This document shows, one piece after another, positions 37,710 through 47,201 of a DNA stretch of 64,000 bases (its first letter is position 1; the number at the start of each line of letters is the position of its first letter). A model generated the notes under the pieces. It was not told where the DNA came from. It saw only the letters and a list, made by a program, of their open reading frames with translations, and did no database searches. Position numbers and translations under genes: made by a program. Source of the DNA: Oscillospiraceae bacterium (GTDB lineage: Bacteria; Bacillota; Clostridia; Oscillospirales; Ruminococcaceae); the NCBI GenBank assembly GCA_028720105.1, contig JAQYLI010000040.1, positions 62,001-126,000 on the forward strand. Direction: 5' to 3'.

Positions 37710-38204
37710 TCATATTTTTTCTGACCGATTTATTTTATCCCAAAAGTCATACCCGCGCTCCTCAAGATATTCGTAAACCTTTTTTCGGGCATAATATCTT
37801 GCCTGCCGCTCCTCACATACCTCTGACTTTTCCTCACCCGAAAGCCACTGATAATAATGGGTCAGCTCGTGGGCAAGGGAAGAAACGGTGCTGCAAAGAG
37901 CGTTAAATTCACCGTGCTTCTCCCGAAGCGCATAAAAATCTCCCACGGCTATTTTTATAAACGGCGTTCCCGACCTGTCAAACGGCGTGAATATGACTGC
38001 CGAAACATATTCCCCGTCCATAGCCCTTATCTGCTCTGTATTTTTCAGATAAACGTTCACCCTTACGGGAAATGCATATCGGGAGCGGAGCCATTTTACA
38101 AAATCAAGGAAAAAGCAGCGAAGCCTGCCGTCCATTCCATTGGCGCAGCGAAGCCATATGCCGCCCTCTGCACTGTCCGAACCGCGTTTTATCCATATCC
38201 TCAA
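37710..38204 (-). CDS. zincin-like metallopeptidase, unknown family
   Basis: A 164-residue protein with a zinc-metallopeptidase motif HELTHYYQW (HExxH, about residues 114-118) followed by EERQARYYARKKV, which may supply the third ligand. The N-terminal half is beta-rich (VRVNVYLKNTEQI, SAVIFTPFD). There is no signal peptide, so a cytoplasmic peptidase such as an ImmA/SprT-like enzyme is the nearest architecture. It starts with TTG seven bases after AAGGGGG. It has its own promoter and terminator. Confidence 0.7.
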   Translation of the reverse strand: MRIWIKRGSDSAEGGIWLRCANGMDGRLRCFFLDFVKWLRSRYAFPVRVNVYLKNTEQIRAMDGEYVSAVIFTPFDRSGTPFIKIAVGDFYALREKHGEFNALCSTVSSLAHELTHYYQWLSGEEKSEVCEERQARYYARKKVYEYLEERGYDFWDKINRSEKI

Positions 38205-38225
38205 GCCGCCGCCCCCTTTTTTATT

Positions 38226-38254
38226 ATTATATCCTCAGAGCAAAGGTCTGTCAA
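38226..38254 (-). promoter_or_regulatory. promoter of the zincin gene
   Basis: Minus strand TTGACA (38254-38249), 17 bases, TATAAT (38231-38226). Confidence 0.87.
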
Positions 38255-38357
38255 GAAAAGGAGTGTCCCCTTTGCCGCTTCGTTGGTTAGAATGTGAAGC
38301 GAGCAAAGTGTGTTGCACGGTACCGATAATTACTTCTTTATCGGTAGTACCCTAAAA

Positions 38358-38385
38358 TGCCGTTTCCCAAAAATGAGAAACGGCA
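38358..38385 (-). terminator. terminator of the DUF134 gene
   Basis: TGCCGTTTC/GAAACGGCA, 9 bp, followed on the minus strand by TTTTA. A second small hairpin TACCGATAA/TTATCGGTA lies at 38321-38346. Confidence 0.75.
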
Positions 38386-38395
38386 ATGCAAAATA

Positions 38396-39145
38396 TCAGT
38401 GACAGCTTCCTCCGCAGCTGTGTGAGCCGCAGGAATGACCCTCGCTGTGGCTGTGATGACTGCACATAACATTCGGGTCAAAGCTCAGACCGCCCTCTAA
38501 AAATGCCTTCACAGCCGCGTCCGCATTTCCGCTTGCGCCGCCGTAAAGTCTTATGCCCGCCTGAGCCAGAGCGTTCTGAGCGCCCCCGCCGATACCTCCG
38601 CAGATAAGCACGTCAGCGCCGTTTTCCTTCAGAAAGCCTGCCAGCGCCCCGTGACCGTTTTCGGGAGCGGCAATAACTTCCTCGCCCGTTATCCTGCCTT
38701 CCTCCGTGTCATAAAGCTTGAAAAAGCTTGTGTGACCGAAGTGCTGAAAAATTTCTCCGTTATCGTAGGTTACCGCAATTCTCATAATACCGTTTCCTTT
38801 CTTTTTTGCCATTCTGCTTTCCATAGCGCCCCGACGGCAGCCGCAGCATTTTCCGCCGCCGCACAGAGCATAGCTGCCTCCCGAAACAACGAGGGGTCTG
38901 CCGTTGACGATACACCGGGCTATCTTTTCGCGGGCGCAGTTGTAAATTTCCGTAGCGGTGGTGCGTGATATCTCCATAAGCTTTGCCGCCTGACTGTGCG
39001 TAAGCCTTTCAAGGTCAACCAGCCGTATGACCTCGTATTCGTCCACGGTCAGCACCACAGCGTCTCCCGAAGCCACACCTGCAGGGGAAAAGGAGCAGTA
39101 CTCGGGCTCCCTGCAAACCTTTCGGCACCTTTGGGGTCTTGGCAT
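38396..39145 (-). CDS. DUF134 HTH protein fused to a NifX/NifB-like cofactor-binding domain
   Basis: A 249-residue fusion. Residues 1-110 are DUF134: MPRPQRCRKVCREPEYCSF, a helix-turn-helix VDLERLTHSQAAKLMEISR, and CGGGKCCGCRRG. Residues 120-225 are a dinitrogenase iron-molybdenum cofactor-type domain (MRIAVTYDNGEIFQHFGHTSFFKLYD). The C-terminus is a Cys/His-rich tail (CSHHSHSEGHSCGSHSCGGS) likely to bind metal. Such proteins may act in Fe-S or metal handling. The track start is 20 residues upstream; ATG 39145 after AAGGAGGG is correct. Confidence 0.88.
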   Translation of the reverse strand: MPRPQRCRKVCREPEYCSFSPAGVASGDAVVLTVDEYEVIRLVDLERLTHSQAAKLMEISRTTATEIYNCAREKIARCIVNGRPLVVSGGSYALCGGGKCCGCRRGAMESRMAKKKGNGIMRIAVTYDNGEIFQHFGHTSFFKLYDTEEGRITGEEVIAAPENGHGALAGFLKENGADVLICGGIGGGAQNALAQAGIRLYGGASGNADAAVKAFLEGGLSFDPNVMCSHHSHSEGHSCGSHSCGGSCH

Positions 39146-39176
39146 AAAAATCCCTCCTTGTTTCCGTCTATGGTCG

Positions 39177-39205
39177 ATTATAACATATTTCTTTTTAAAA
39201 ATCAA
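39177..39205 (-). promoter_or_regulatory. promoter of the DUF134 gene
   Basis: Minus strand TTGATT (39205-39200), 17 bases, TATAAT (39182-39177). Confidence 0.78.
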
Positions 39206-39226
39206 TAGGCAGAGGGAATTTTTCGC

Positions 39227-39271
39227 ATAAACATCAAAAGCCGCTCATAAAGGGCGGCTTCTGATGTTTAT
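39227..39271 (-). terminator. 18-bp hairpin after htrA
   Basis: ATAAACATCAAAAGCCGC pairs with GCGGCTTCTGATGTTTAT with one mismatch and a 9-base loop. A weak T-stretch only; likely the htrA terminator. Confidence 0.7.
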
Positions 39272-39304
39272 ATTATAGAATGAAGGGGGAGAAATGAAAC
39301 AGCG

Positions 39305-40696
39305 TTAATTTTTGGAGACCTCTGCTTCGGGCTTAATGTCCTCCTCGCCTGTGAGGGTGAGGGTAACGTCAATATTTCCGTCGGCTCTTGCAAGGGTGAG
39401 CACCATTGTATCGCCGATCTCCTTGCCCTTTTTGGCAGCGGTGAGTTCGTCCATTGAAGCGATATCCTTGCCGTCAGCGGCAACGATAACGTCACCTGCA
39501 CTTATGCCGGCGGCTTCTGCACCGCTGCCCTCGCTTACGGATACTACCATAACGCCCTTGTCAACAGGGAGATTATAGTATCTCATAATAGCGCTGTTGA
39601 TATCCGAACCTGTGATACCGATCTGGGGAGTGGTGTTGGTGACATAGCCCTTGTTCATAAGGTCGCTGATAAGGGGCATAGCGTCGGAAATGGGGATAGC
39701 GAAGCCAAGACCCTCAACAGAGTTATTGACAAGCTTTGAGGAGGTTATGCCTATTACCTGACCCTTGCCGTTGATAAGGGGACCGCCGGAGTTGCCGGGG
39801 TTGATGGCTGCGTCTGTCTGGATAAGGGTCATAGAAGCGGAGCCGCCCGATGAAAGCTCTACGTTAAGGGTGCGGTTAAGACCCGAAACGATGCCCTCGG
39901 AGGTGGAAAGACCCAGACCGAGAGGATATCCGATAGCAACAGCCTTGTCACCCATTGTGAGCTGGTTGGAGTCGCCGAATTCCGCAGGGATAAGGTCAAG
40001 ACCCTCAGCGTTTATTTTAAGTACGGCAAGATCGCTGTTCTCATCTGCGCCCACGATCTCGGCGTCATACTCGGTCTCGTCGTCGGTGGAGAGGACAATG
40101 GTAACGGAGTCAGCCTGCTTGAGCTTTGTCTGATAGCTGCCGCCGAAGCCGCCGTTTCCGAAGAAGTAGTCAAATATATCTCCGCTGCCACCGAAGGGGT
40201 TATTGTTGTAGTTACGGTTGTTGTTGGAAACATACTCGTTGACCTCGGTCTGAACAACGTGGGCGTTGGTGATGATATATCCGTCATCGCTGAGGATAAT
40301 GCCCGTACCTGTTCCCGTGCTTGTGCCCGACTGGGTCTTGAAGGAGGAATGAACGCCTACAACGGAGGGCGAAACCTTTTCAACGATCTGCTTTGTGGTG
40401 AGATTGCCGTCAGAGGAGCCTGTGTTAAGGAGCGTGTTTACCACATTTCCTGTGTTCTCGTTCTTTGATGAGCTTTCGGTCACTGCAGGGGTCTGTGTAT
40501 TCTCGGCGGAAACGGGTGCGGCAGGTTCGTCCTTTACAGCAATGCTGTTCTGAAGATATGCGCCGCCGAAGCCCGAAGCGCCGCCAACTATTGCGACTGC
40601 AAGGAGCATAGCAACGGTCTTGCCCACCTTGTTATCTGTTTTCTTTTCTTTTCCCTCTTCGGGAACATCAATATAATTGTAATTATTTTCGTACAT
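39305..40696 (-). CDS. htrA: HtrA/DegP-type membrane serine protease with PDZ domain
   Basis: About 463 residues: cytoplasmic N-terminus, one transmembrane helix (TVAMLLAVAIVGGASGFGGA), an Asn/Thr/Ser-rich extracellular linker, a trypsin-like domain with His in ITNAHVV, Asp in SDLAVLK and Ser in NPGNSGGPL, and a PDZ domain (IGITGSDINS to VMVLTLARADG). It degrades misfolded proteins at the cell surface. An Asn/Gly/Phe-rich loop lies near the His. The first Met of the track overlaps the GAAAGGATG ribosome site; the second ATG (40696, MYENN) has the right spacing. Confidence 0.93.
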   Translation of the reverse strand: MYENNYNYIDVPEEGKEKKTDNKVGKTVAMLLAVAIVGGASGFGGAYLQNSIAVKDEPAAPVSAENTQTPAVTESSSKNENTGNVVNTLLNTGSSDGNLTTKQIVEKVSPSVVGVHSSFKTQSGTSTGTGTGIILSDDGYIITNAHVVQTEVNEYVSNNNRNYNNNPFGGSGDIFDYFFGNGGFGGSYQTKLKQADSVTIVLSTDDETEYDAEIVGADENSDLAVLKINAEGLDLIPAEFGDSNQLTMGDKAVAIGYPLGLGLSTSEGIVSGLNRTLNVELSSGGSASMTLIQTDAAINPGNSGGPLINGKGQVIGITSSKLVNNSVEGLGFAIPISDAMPLISDLMNKGYVTNTTPQIGITGSDINSAIMRYYNLPVDKGVMVVSVSEGSGAEAAGISAGDVIVAADGKDIASMDELTAAKKGKEIGDTMVLTLARADGNIDVTLTLTGEEDIKPEAEVSKN

Positions 40697-40770
40697 ATAG
40701 ATCATCCTTTCGGCAATATATGAGCTTTTGTTCTTTTATTCGGGCTTATCCGCCCTTTTTTCTTTCTGTG

Positions 40771-40798
40771 ATTATATAATAACGCCCAATTGTGTAAA
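40771..40798 (-). promoter_or_regulatory. htrA promoter
   Basis: Minus strand TTTACA (40798-40793), 16 bases, TATAAT (40776-40771). A separate palindrome ATATGATTTATCATAT (40868-40883) lies further upstream. Confidence 0.7.
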
Positions 40799-40903
40799 AT
40801 ATGTGATATGTGAACGAAAAAAAATCAAAATGCGTGTGCAAATAAGCGCGGTGCCCTTTTCCTATGTATATGATTTATCATATCCCCTTAAACTATGTCA
40901 CGG

Positions 40904-40948
40904 ATAAAAATAACAGAGGGCACGGAAGTAACCCGCGTCCTCTGTTAT
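40904..40948 (-). terminator. terminator of the phosphohexomutase-like gene
   Basis: ATAACAGAGG/CCTCTGTTAT, 10 bp, followed on the minus strand by TTTTTAT. Confidence 0.85.
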
Positions 40949-40960
40949 CAAATCGGATCA

Positions 40961-42166
40961 TTATCCTCCGTTATTTATTATCCCGGCATAAAAGTCGCAA
41001 AGCTCGGCGGCAGTCTCGGCGGCATAGCTTTCCACGCAGAGCATAACGCCCTTTCCCGTTCGGACGGGACGGATAGTGACCCTGCCGTTCTCCCCGTCGC
41101 CTATAACGCCGCTCTCCTCCATTCCGGGAACGCACAGCCTTTTGAGCAGCTCCGAGGGGCGGTCAACGGGAATGTATCTGCTGATGTCCGCATACTCTGG
41201 AAGCCCCTCCAGAGCCTCGCCAAGCGTTTTCTCCTCCGACCCCAGAATATCAAGGACTGTTGCCATAAGCGCCACAGCGTCATTTGTAAACATCTGCTCC
41301 GAAGCCGCCTTTCTTGCGGCAAGACATTTTTCCGAGGGGCTTTTCTCGCTTATGCACACCGCACCGCCGCAGCTTAAAATTTTCTTGCCGTAAAGTCCCG
41401 CCAGCTTTTCCAAAGCTCTCGGAGCCTTGCCGCATACCGCTGCGTCCTGTCCCCGCTCAAAAAGCCTGCGGCAGCAGAGCATAATAAGCTTGTCCCTGAA
41501 AACATATCCCGTTTCCTCGGAATATGCGGATATCCGCTTGCCGTCAGCGCTTATGCGGAAGGCGATGCGCTCCCCGTTTTTGTTTCCCTTTCCCTCAAGG
41601 ATACGCCCGCACACTCTCATCACCGAGGGGGAGGAGCTGTAAACGTCCGCATATACCCGTGTAAGCTCCGAGCGGATAAGTGCACCTATCCCTGCGGCAT
41701 AGATATCCTCCGCACCGGTGAAAATGCGTATGTCCCCGAAATGGCTGTAGGGCAGTTCCCTCGTCCCCCGAAGCTCCCGTTCCGCCGCCTCCTCAAAGCT
41801 GCGGTAAAGGGGAAGTCCGTCACCGGCAAAAAGCCCTAATGAAGCGGTTATCTCTGTCCTTACGTGACACCCCGCGGCACAGCCCAGCGCCCTTGCCGCA
41901 TATGCCGCCGCAGGAGCGCAGCAGTCCCCTGCGAATATGCACCTCGCTCCTGCCGCCGCAGCCCCCGAAGCAAAGGCATAGGAAAGTGCGTCTGCTCCCG
42001 TTCCCGCGCCGTGAGCCGCAAGCAGGGTATTGCCGCCTCTTTCCATAGCCGCAATGGCACAGGCGGCTCCTGCGGCAATGGCATCGGAGGGAGTGATATT
42101 CCCCGAAGCGGAGGCGATAAGTCGGCTCTCTTCCTCAAAATGGAGACGTTCATCAAAGCTTTTCAT
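40961..42166 (-). CDS. phosphohexomutase-like protein lacking catalytic loops (probable pseudoenzyme)
   Basis: A 401-residue protein with the domain layout of alpha-D-phosphohexomutases (phosphoglucomutase/phosphomannomutase): ITPSDAIAAGAACA, AGDCCAPAAAYAARALGCAAG, a C-terminal TIRPVRTGKGVMLCVESYA. The serine loop TASHNP is replaced by RTEITASLGLF, and the metal loop DGDGDR by ISADGKRIS, which loses the Asp ligands. So it probably cannot perform phosphotransfer. It is Ala/Cys-rich. ATG 42166 after AGAAAGGGG is preferred to the tracked start. It is divergent from nadB. Confidence 0.72.
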   Translation of the reverse strand: MKSFDERLHFEEESRLIASASGNITPSDAIAAGAACAIAAMERGGNTLLAAHGAGTGADALSYAFASGAAAAGARCIFAGDCCAPAAAYAARALGCAAGCHVRTEITASLGLFAGDGLPLYRSFEEAAERELRGTRELPYSHFGDIRIFTGAEDIYAAGIGALIRSELTRVYADVYSSSPSVMRVCGRILEGKGNKNGERIAFRISADGKRISAYSEETGYVFRDKLIMLCCRRLFERGQDAAVCGKAPRALEKLAGLYGKKILSCGGAVCISEKSPSEKCLAARKAASEQMFTNDAVALMATVLDILGSEEKTLGEALEGLPEYADISRYIPVDRPSELLKRLCVPGMEESGVIGDGENGRVTIRPVRTGKGVMLCVESYAAETAAELCDFYAGIINNGG

Positions 42167-42317
42167 AAATATTTCCCCTTTCTGACAATATGTATTCCAT
42201 AATTTCTGAATATGCACAAGTCATTTCTATGTTATGATTGACAAATATTCGGGAAATAATTCAGCAAAATGCATATTTCAAAGGCTCGGCACAGAGAAAT
42301 ATACGTGTAAATTGCAA

Positions 42318-42346
42318 TTGAAAAAAGGGGAAAAATGTGGTATAAT
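42318..42346 (+). promoter_or_regulatory. nadB promoter
   Basis: TTGAAA, 17 bases, TATAAT. Confidence 0.87.
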
Positions 42347-42397
42347 TTCCTTAAATATATAATTGCGGAGCAGTCTCCGCAGAAGGAAGATATTTTT

Positions 42398-43849
42398 ATG
42401 GATAAGCATTATGACGTCATTATCGCAGGCACAGGGGTGGGCGGTCTTTACACCGCTCTGTGCCTGCCGGAAGGTATGAATATACTGGTCATCAGCAAGA
42501 GAGAGCTTGACCTGTGCAATTCCGCTCTGGCGCAGGGAGGAGTAGCCGCCGTATACAAGCCCGTGGACGATGATACCACCACTCTCCACACTAACGATAC
42601 CCTTATCGCAGGGGGCTTCAAGAACAACCCCGACTCCGTAAAGGTGCTTGTTACCGAGGCGGCAGGAGAGATACAGCACATTCTCGACATCGGCGTGGAC
42701 TTTGACAGGGACGAGAACGGCGAGCTGGACAGGACCCTTGAGGGCGGTCACAGCCGCAGACGTATTTTCCACCACAAGGACTCCACGGGAGCGGAGGTCA
42801 CAGCCAAGGTGCGTGAGGCGGTGCTCAAAAAGCCCAACATCACCGTGCTTGACAATGCTCTGCTCTGCCGTATGAAGAAGATAGGCGGGGGCTTTGCCGC
42901 AGATATCCTGAGAGACGGGGCACATACCACCGTTACCGCGCAGTTTGCGGTAATGGCTACAGGCGGCATAGGCAGAGTTTACGACTACACCACAAATTCC
43001 GCCATTGCCACAGGCGACGGCATTGCTATGGCATACGAGATGGGAGCGGAAATTCGCAATCTCTCCCTTATCCAGTTCCACCCCACAGCATATAACAACA
43101 AGGAGTCAAGAGAGTGCTTCCTTATTTCCGAGTCTGTCCGCGGCGAGGGAGCGTATCTTCTGAACTGTAATAAAGAGCGTTTTATGCACAACTATGATGA
43201 CCGCTTAGAGCTTGCTCCGAGAGACGTGGTATCACGCTCCATAATTCTTGAAAGCAGGAAAACGGGCAGCGACGAGTTCTATCTCGATATCCGCTACAAG
43301 GGCAAAGAGTATCTGAGCGGCCGCTTCCCGATGATATATGATTTCCTCAAAACTCAGGGCATAGATATGGGCGAGGACCTTATACCCATTTACCCCTGCC
43401 AGCACTACCTTATGGGCGGCATCAATGTAAACACCTCCGCCCAGACGGATATAAGCGGTCTTTACGCCGTGGGTGAATGTTCTCACACAGGCGTACACGG
43501 CAACAACCGCCTTGCCTCCAACTCGCTTCTTGAAGCTCTCGTTTTCGGTCACAGGGCAGCGCTGGACATAAGCGGAAAATTCGCTCCCGAAACAGAGTGC
43601 GAGGAATATGCTTTTTCGGAGCCTGAGAACGCTGTTCCCATTCCTCACGGCATAAGGACCGAGATAAGGCACATAATGCAGAAATCCTACTTTGTTATCC
43701 CCGACAAGCAGAAGGCTCTTGAGGGCTTTGAGAGAGTTTCCGAGATAAAGAAGATGCTGGAAAACGGCAGCTACATAATTGACAGGGATTTTGTTGAGGC
43801 TCACTCTCTGGCAACGGTGGCTTATCTGGTTCTTAAAGAGGTCATTTAA
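42398..43849 (+). CDS. nadB: L-aspartate oxidase
   Basis: A 483-residue FAD flavoprotein that oxidises aspartate to iminoaspartate, the first step of de novo NAD synthesis. It has the FAD motif DVIIAGTGVGGLYTALCL, the SALAQGGVAAV loop, LEGGHSRRRIFHHKD, the active-site Arg region PRDVVSRSI and the C-terminal GLYAVGECSHTGVHGNNRLA. It lacks the usual long C-terminal helical domain, ending about 50 residues short of E. coli NadB. ATG 42398 follows GAAGGAAG. No nadA or nadC adjoins it. Confidence 0.9.
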   Translation: MDKHYDVIIAGTGVGGLYTALCLPEGMNILVISKRELDLCNSALAQGGVAAVYKPVDDDTTTLHTNDTLIAGGFKNNPDSVKVLVTEAAGEIQHILDIGVDFDRDENGELDRTLEGGHSRRRIFHHKDSTGAEVTAKVREAVLKKPNITVLDNALLCRMKKIGGGFAADILRDGAHTTVTAQFAVMATGGIGRVYDYTTNSAIATGDGIAMAYEMGAEIRNLSLIQFHPTAYNNKESRECFLISESVRGEGAYLLNCNKERFMHNYDDRLELAPRDVVSRSIILESRKTGSDEFYLDIRYKGKEYLSGRFPMIYDFLKTQGIDMGEDLIPIYPCQHYLMGGINVNTSAQTDISGLYAVGECSHTGVHGNNRLASNSLLEALVFGHRAALDISGKFAPETECEEYAFSEPENAVPIPHGIRTEIRHIMQKSYFVIPDKQKALEGFERVSEIKKMLENGSYIIDRDFVEAHSLATVAYLVLKEVI

Positions 43850-43897
43850 GATTTGTTTTACAAGTAATATTTACAGTAAATGTAAATAAGCGGATAT

Positions 43898-43937
43898 CCC
43901 CGAAAATGCAGAAAATCACCTGACTGCATTTTCGGGG
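43898..43937 (+). terminator. hairpin after nadB
   Basis: CCCCGAAAATGCAG pairs perfectly with CTGCATTTTCGGGG (14 bp) across 12 bases; ATTTTG follows six bases later. Confidence 0.75.
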
Positions 43938-44048
43938 AGCATTTTGTCGCCCGGCTCATTCGGCGTTCGTATGCGGGGAAAATGACAAACTGTATTTGCG
44001 GTTTTTGGGGGGATACAAGCATTTGTTGTGTAAATTTTTTTATCTCTA

Positions 44049-44077
44049 TTGACATCTCAATGCAAATATGATATAAT
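44049..44077 (+). promoter_or_regulatory. metK promoter
   Basis: TTGACA, 17 bases, TATAAT, full consensus, feeding the SAM riboswitch leader. Confidence 0.9.
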
Positions 44078-44088
44078 GCTAAATGATA

Positions 44089-44208
44089 AAACCTTATCAA
44101 GAGCGGCTGAGGTACTGGACCTGTGAAGCCCGGCAACCTGATTATGCTGATTTATGCGGCGTAAGTAAGGTGCTAATTCCTGCGGAAGTTTTCCGAGAGA
44201 TGAGGAAA
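44089..44208 (+). promoter_or_regulatory. SAM-I (S-box) riboswitch aptamer
   Basis: The conserved core is read directly: CTTATCAAGAGCGGCTGAGG, ACTGGACCTGTGAAGCCCGG, CAACCTG, AAGGTGCTAATTCCTGC and GAGAGATGAG, in the correct order. P1 is formed by CCTTATC and GATGAGG. It binds S-adenosylmethionine and in this class turns the downstream gene off when SAM is abundant; here that gene is the SAM synthetase itself. Confidence 0.96.
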
Positions 44209-44230
44209 TTACAAAATCCGACTTTTTTGT

Positions 44231-44260
44231 AAGGCACTCGTTTTTTCGGGTGCCTTTTTT
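44231..44260 (+). terminator. riboswitch expression-platform terminator before metK
   Basis: AAGGCACTCG pairs with CGGGTGCCTT (10 bp, one T-G) around TTTTTT, followed by TTTTTT. A second hairpin TTACAAAA/TTTTGTAA (44209-44232) touches its 5' arm and may take part in switching. Confidence 0.92.
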
Positions 44261-44286
44261 GAGTTTAAATTATATGGAGGTATAAA

Positions 44287-45465
44287 ATGTCAAAGTTTCT
44301 TTTTACATCAGAATCCGTGACCGAGGGACATCCCGACAAGATCTGCGACCAGATCTCCGACGCTGTTCTCGACGAGATACTTAAAAACGACCCTGCGGGC
44401 AGAGTTGCCTGCGAGACCTGCACCACAACGGGTCTTGTAATGTGTATGGGCGAAATATCCACCACCTGCTATGTGGATATCCCCAAGATCGTGAGACAGG
44501 TAGTGATAGACATCGGCTATGACCGCGCAAAATACGGCTTTGACGGTCACACCTGCTCTGTTGTAACATCTATCGACGAGCAGTCTCCCGATATCGCTAT
44601 GGGCGTTGACGAGGCGCTTGAGTACAGAGACGGCTCCAAGAAGGACGATTTCGACACAGGCGCAGGAGATCAGGGTATGATGTTCGGATTTGCCTGCAAT
44701 GAAACTCCCGAGCTTATGCCTATGCCCATCTCCCTTGCCCACAAGCTTGCAAAGAAGCTTACCGAGGTGAGAAAAACAGGAGTCCTTCCCTATCTCCGTC
44801 CAGACGGCAAGACTCAGGTCACAGTTGAATACGAGGACAGCAAGCCCGTAAGAGTGGATACCGTTGTCGTATCCTCACAGCACGCTCCCGAGGTATCCCT
44901 TGACAAGATAAGAGCGGACATTATCGAAAAGGTGATAAAGCCCGTTATCCCTGCGGAGCTTCTTGTTGACACCAAATATTTTGTAAATCCCACAGGCAGA
45001 TTTGTTATCGGCGGTCCTCAGGGCGACAGCGGCCTTACGGGAAGAAAGATAATCGTTGACACCTACGGCGGATATTCCCGTCACGGCGGCGGAGCATTTT
45101 CCGGAAAGGACCCCACAAAGGTAGATCGCAGCGCAGCATATGCCGCAAGATATGTGGCTAAGAACATTGTTGCGGCAGGTCTTGCGGACAAGTGCGAGGT
45201 TGAGCTTGCATATGCCATCGGCGTTGCTGAGCCTGTTTCAATAATGGTAGACTCCTTCGGCACGGGCAAGGTCTCCGACGAAAAGCTGAGCGAGGCTGTA
45301 AGAAAGGTATTCGATCTCCGTCCCGCTGCTATCATCAAGACTCTTGAGCTGAGAAAGCCCCAGTACCGTCAGCTTGCGGCTTACGGTCATATGGGCCGTG
45401 AGGATCTGGGCGTTGCTTGGGAAAAGACTGACAGGACAGATGCTCTGCTTGAGGCTGTTAAGTAA
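44287..45465 (+). CDS. metK: S-adenosylmethionine synthetase
   Basis: A 392-residue enzyme making SAM from methionine and ATP. It has the N-terminal [20 protein letters not shown], the catalytic loop [32 protein letters not shown] and the Lys loop [16 protein letters not shown]. Length and motifs are normal. ATGGAGG precedes the start. The gene is controlled by the SAM-I riboswitch upstream and is followed by a strong terminator. Confidence 0.98.
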   Translation: MSKFLFTSESVTEGHPDKICDQISDAVLDEILKNDPAGRVACETCTTTGLVMCMGEISTTCYVDIPKIVRQVVIDIGYDRAKYGFDGHTCSVVTSIDEQSPDIAMGVDEALEYRDGSKKDDFDTGAGDQGMMFGFACNETPELMPMPISLAHKLAKKLTEVRKTGVLPYLRPDGKTQVTVEYEDSKPVRVDTVVVSSQHAPEVSLDKIRADIIEKVIKPVIPAELLVDTKYFVNPTGRFVIGGPQGDSGLTGRKIIVDTYGGYSRHGGGAFSGKDPTKVDRSAAYAARYVAKNIVAAGLADKCEVELAYAIGVAEPVSIMVDSFGTGKVSDEKLSEAVRKVFDLRPAAIIKTLELRKPQYRQLAAYGHMGREDLGVAWEKTDRTDALLEAVK

Positions 45466-45481
45466 GATACAATAATATTTT

Positions 45482-45515
45482 GCCGCTTTTGACGATACTG
45501 TTAAAAGCGGCTTTT
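45482..45515 (+). terminator. metK terminator
   Basis: GCCGCTTTT/AAAAGCGGC, 9 bp, extended by TGA..TTA, followed by TTTTAATTT. Confidence 0.85.
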
Positions 45516-45529
45516 AATTTGACAAAAAA

Positions 45530-45563
45530 ATCCTGTGGAGAAAGATTATCTTCTCCACAGGAT
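45530..45563. terminator. bidirectional terminator between metK and glyQS
   Basis: ATCCTGTGGAGAA/TTCTCCACAGGAT, 13 perfect base pairs, flanked by A7 on the left and T7 on the right. Confidence 0.92.
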
Positions 45564-45586
45564 TTTTTTGTATTTATTATATCAGC

Positions 45587-46969
45587 TTAATATTCCAGCT
45601 TCTTGTCAATATAAGCGATAAGGTCGTCAATCTTGACTCTCTCCTGAGCCATAGTGTCTCTGTCACGAACGGTAACGCAGCCGTCCTCGAGAGTATCGAA
45701 ATCGTAGGTGATGCAGAAGGGTGTGCCGATCTCGTCCTGACGGCGGTAGCGCTTGCCTATCTGACCTGCCTCGTCATACTCAACGTTCCACTTCTTAGCA
45801 AGCTTGGTGTAAAGCTCGATCGCAGGCTCCTTGAGCTTCTTTGTGAGAGGAAGAATTGCAGCCTTTACGGGTGCAAGAGCAGGGTGGAGGTGCATAACGG
45901 TTCTTACATCGGACTTGTCTCCCTCGCCGATCTCCTCCTCATCGTATGCCTCGCAGACAATGGTGAGGAAAAGTCTCTCAACGCCGAGAGAAGGCTCGAT
46001 AACGTAGGGAACGTACTTCTCGTTGGTCTCGGGGTCGAAATATTCCATAGACTTGCCGCTTGTTTTCATATGCTGAGTGAGGTCATAGTCGGTTCTGTCC
46101 GCAATGCCCCACAGCTCGCCCCAGCCGAAGGGGAAGAGATACTCAAAGTCGGTAGTAGCCTTGGAGTAGAAGCAAAGCTCCTCGGGAGAGTGGTCGCGCA
46201 GTCTCAGATGCTCTTCCTTGATGCCCAGACCAAGGAGAAAGTCCTTGCAGTAGCTTCTCCAGTACTTAAACCACTCAAGGTCGGTGCCGGGCTTGCAGAA
46301 GAACTCAAGCTCCATCTGCTCGAACTCTCTTACACGGAAGATGAAGTTGCCGGGAGTGATCTCGTTTCTGAAAGACTTGCCCACCTGACCAACACCGAAG
46401 GGAACCTTTTTACGGGTAGTTCTCTGGATATTGTTGAAGTTTACGAAAATACCCTGAGCGGTCTCGGGACGGAGATAAAGCTCAGCCTTTGAGTCCTCGG
46501 TAACGCCCTGGAAGGTCTTGAACATCAGATTAAACTGACGGATATCGGTAAAGTTCTTCTTGCCGCACTGAGGGCAAACGATATTGTTCTTGTCGATGTA
46601 TTCAAGCATCTGTTCATTTGTCCAGCCTGCTACGTTTGTACCGTCAAAATCCTCAATGAGCTTATCTGCACGATGACGGGTCTTGCACTCCTTGCAGTCC
46701 ATAAGGGGGTCTGAGAAGCCGCCGATATGACCCGAAGCCACCCAGGTCTGGGGGTTCATAAGTATAGCGGAGTCGAGACCCACATTATAGGGGCTTTCCT
46801 GAACGAACTTCTTGAGCCACGCCTTTTTGATGTTGTTTTTAAGCTCAACGCCGAGAGGACCGTAGTCCCAGGTGTTTGCCAGACCGCCGTATATCTCGCT
46901 TCCGGGGTAAACGAAGCCTCTGCCCTTACAGAGAGCCACTATTTTATCCATTGTTTTTTCTGCTGCCAT
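45587..46969 (-). CDS. glyQS: glycyl-tRNA synthetase, single-chain (alpha2) type
   Basis: A 460-residue class II synthetase of the dimeric type used by many Gram-positives (gene also called glyS). It has [25 protein letters not shown], a CxxC zinc-type region (CPQCGKKNF), motif 2 [25 protein letters not shown] and motif 3 [10 protein letters not shown], with the C-terminal anticodon-binding domain. ATG 46969 (MAAEK) follows AAAAGGTGG and is preferred to the tracked start eight residues upstream. The leader is short and holds no T-box. Confidence 0.97.
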   Translation of the reverse strand: MAAEKTMDKIVALCKGRGFVYPGSEIYGGLANTWDYGPLGVELKNNIKKAWLKKFVQESPYNVGLDSAILMNPQTWVASGHIGGFSDPLMDCKECKTRHRADKLIEDFDGTNVAGWTNEQMLEYIDKNNIVCPQCGKKNFTDIRQFNLMFKTFQGVTEDSKAELYLRPETAQGIFVNFNNIQRTTRKKVPFGVGQVGKSFRNEITPGNFIFRVREFEQMELEFFCKPGTDLEWFKYWRSYCKDFLLGLGIKEEHLRLRDHSPEELCFYSKATTDFEYLFPFGWGELWGIADRTDYDLTQHMKTSGKSMEYFDPETNEKYVPYVIEPSLGVERLFLTIVCEAYDEEEIGEGDKSDVRTVMHLHPALAPVKAAILPLTKKLKEPAIELYTKLAKKWNVEYDEAGQIGKRYRRQDEIGTPFCITYDFDTLEDGCVTVRDRDTMAQERVKIDDLIAYIDKKLEY

Positions 46970-46995
46970 AAAGCTATACCACCTTTTATACATTC

Positions 46996-47012
46996 TTGCC
47001 GCAATGCGGCAA
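46996..47012 (-). promoter_or_regulatory. small hairpin in the glyQS leader
   Basis: TTGCCGC/GCGGCAA, 7 bp with loop of three, just upstream of the ribosome site. Confidence 0.5.
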
Positions 47013-47034
47013 ATAATTTCAATAGTTATATTCT

Positions 47035-47063
47035 ATTATATTCCATATCGGGGCTGTTGTCAA
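47035..47063 (-). promoter_or_regulatory. glyQS promoter
   Basis: Minus strand TTGACA (47063-47058), 17 bases, TATAAT (47040-47035). Confidence 0.9.
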
Positions 47064-47201
47064 GTGATTTTGGACTATAATACCACATATCGTTTTATCT
47101 GTCCGAAATATCTGCTCTGTTCCTCTTCAAAGAACCGAAGCAGGCTTTCTGTATCGCCGTTTACCTGTGCTGTGTGCAGGGCATTGACTTTTTCAGCAGC
47201 A

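Noticed and set aside
42278-43081. 267-residue minus-strand ORF
   Set aside because: Shadow of nadB.
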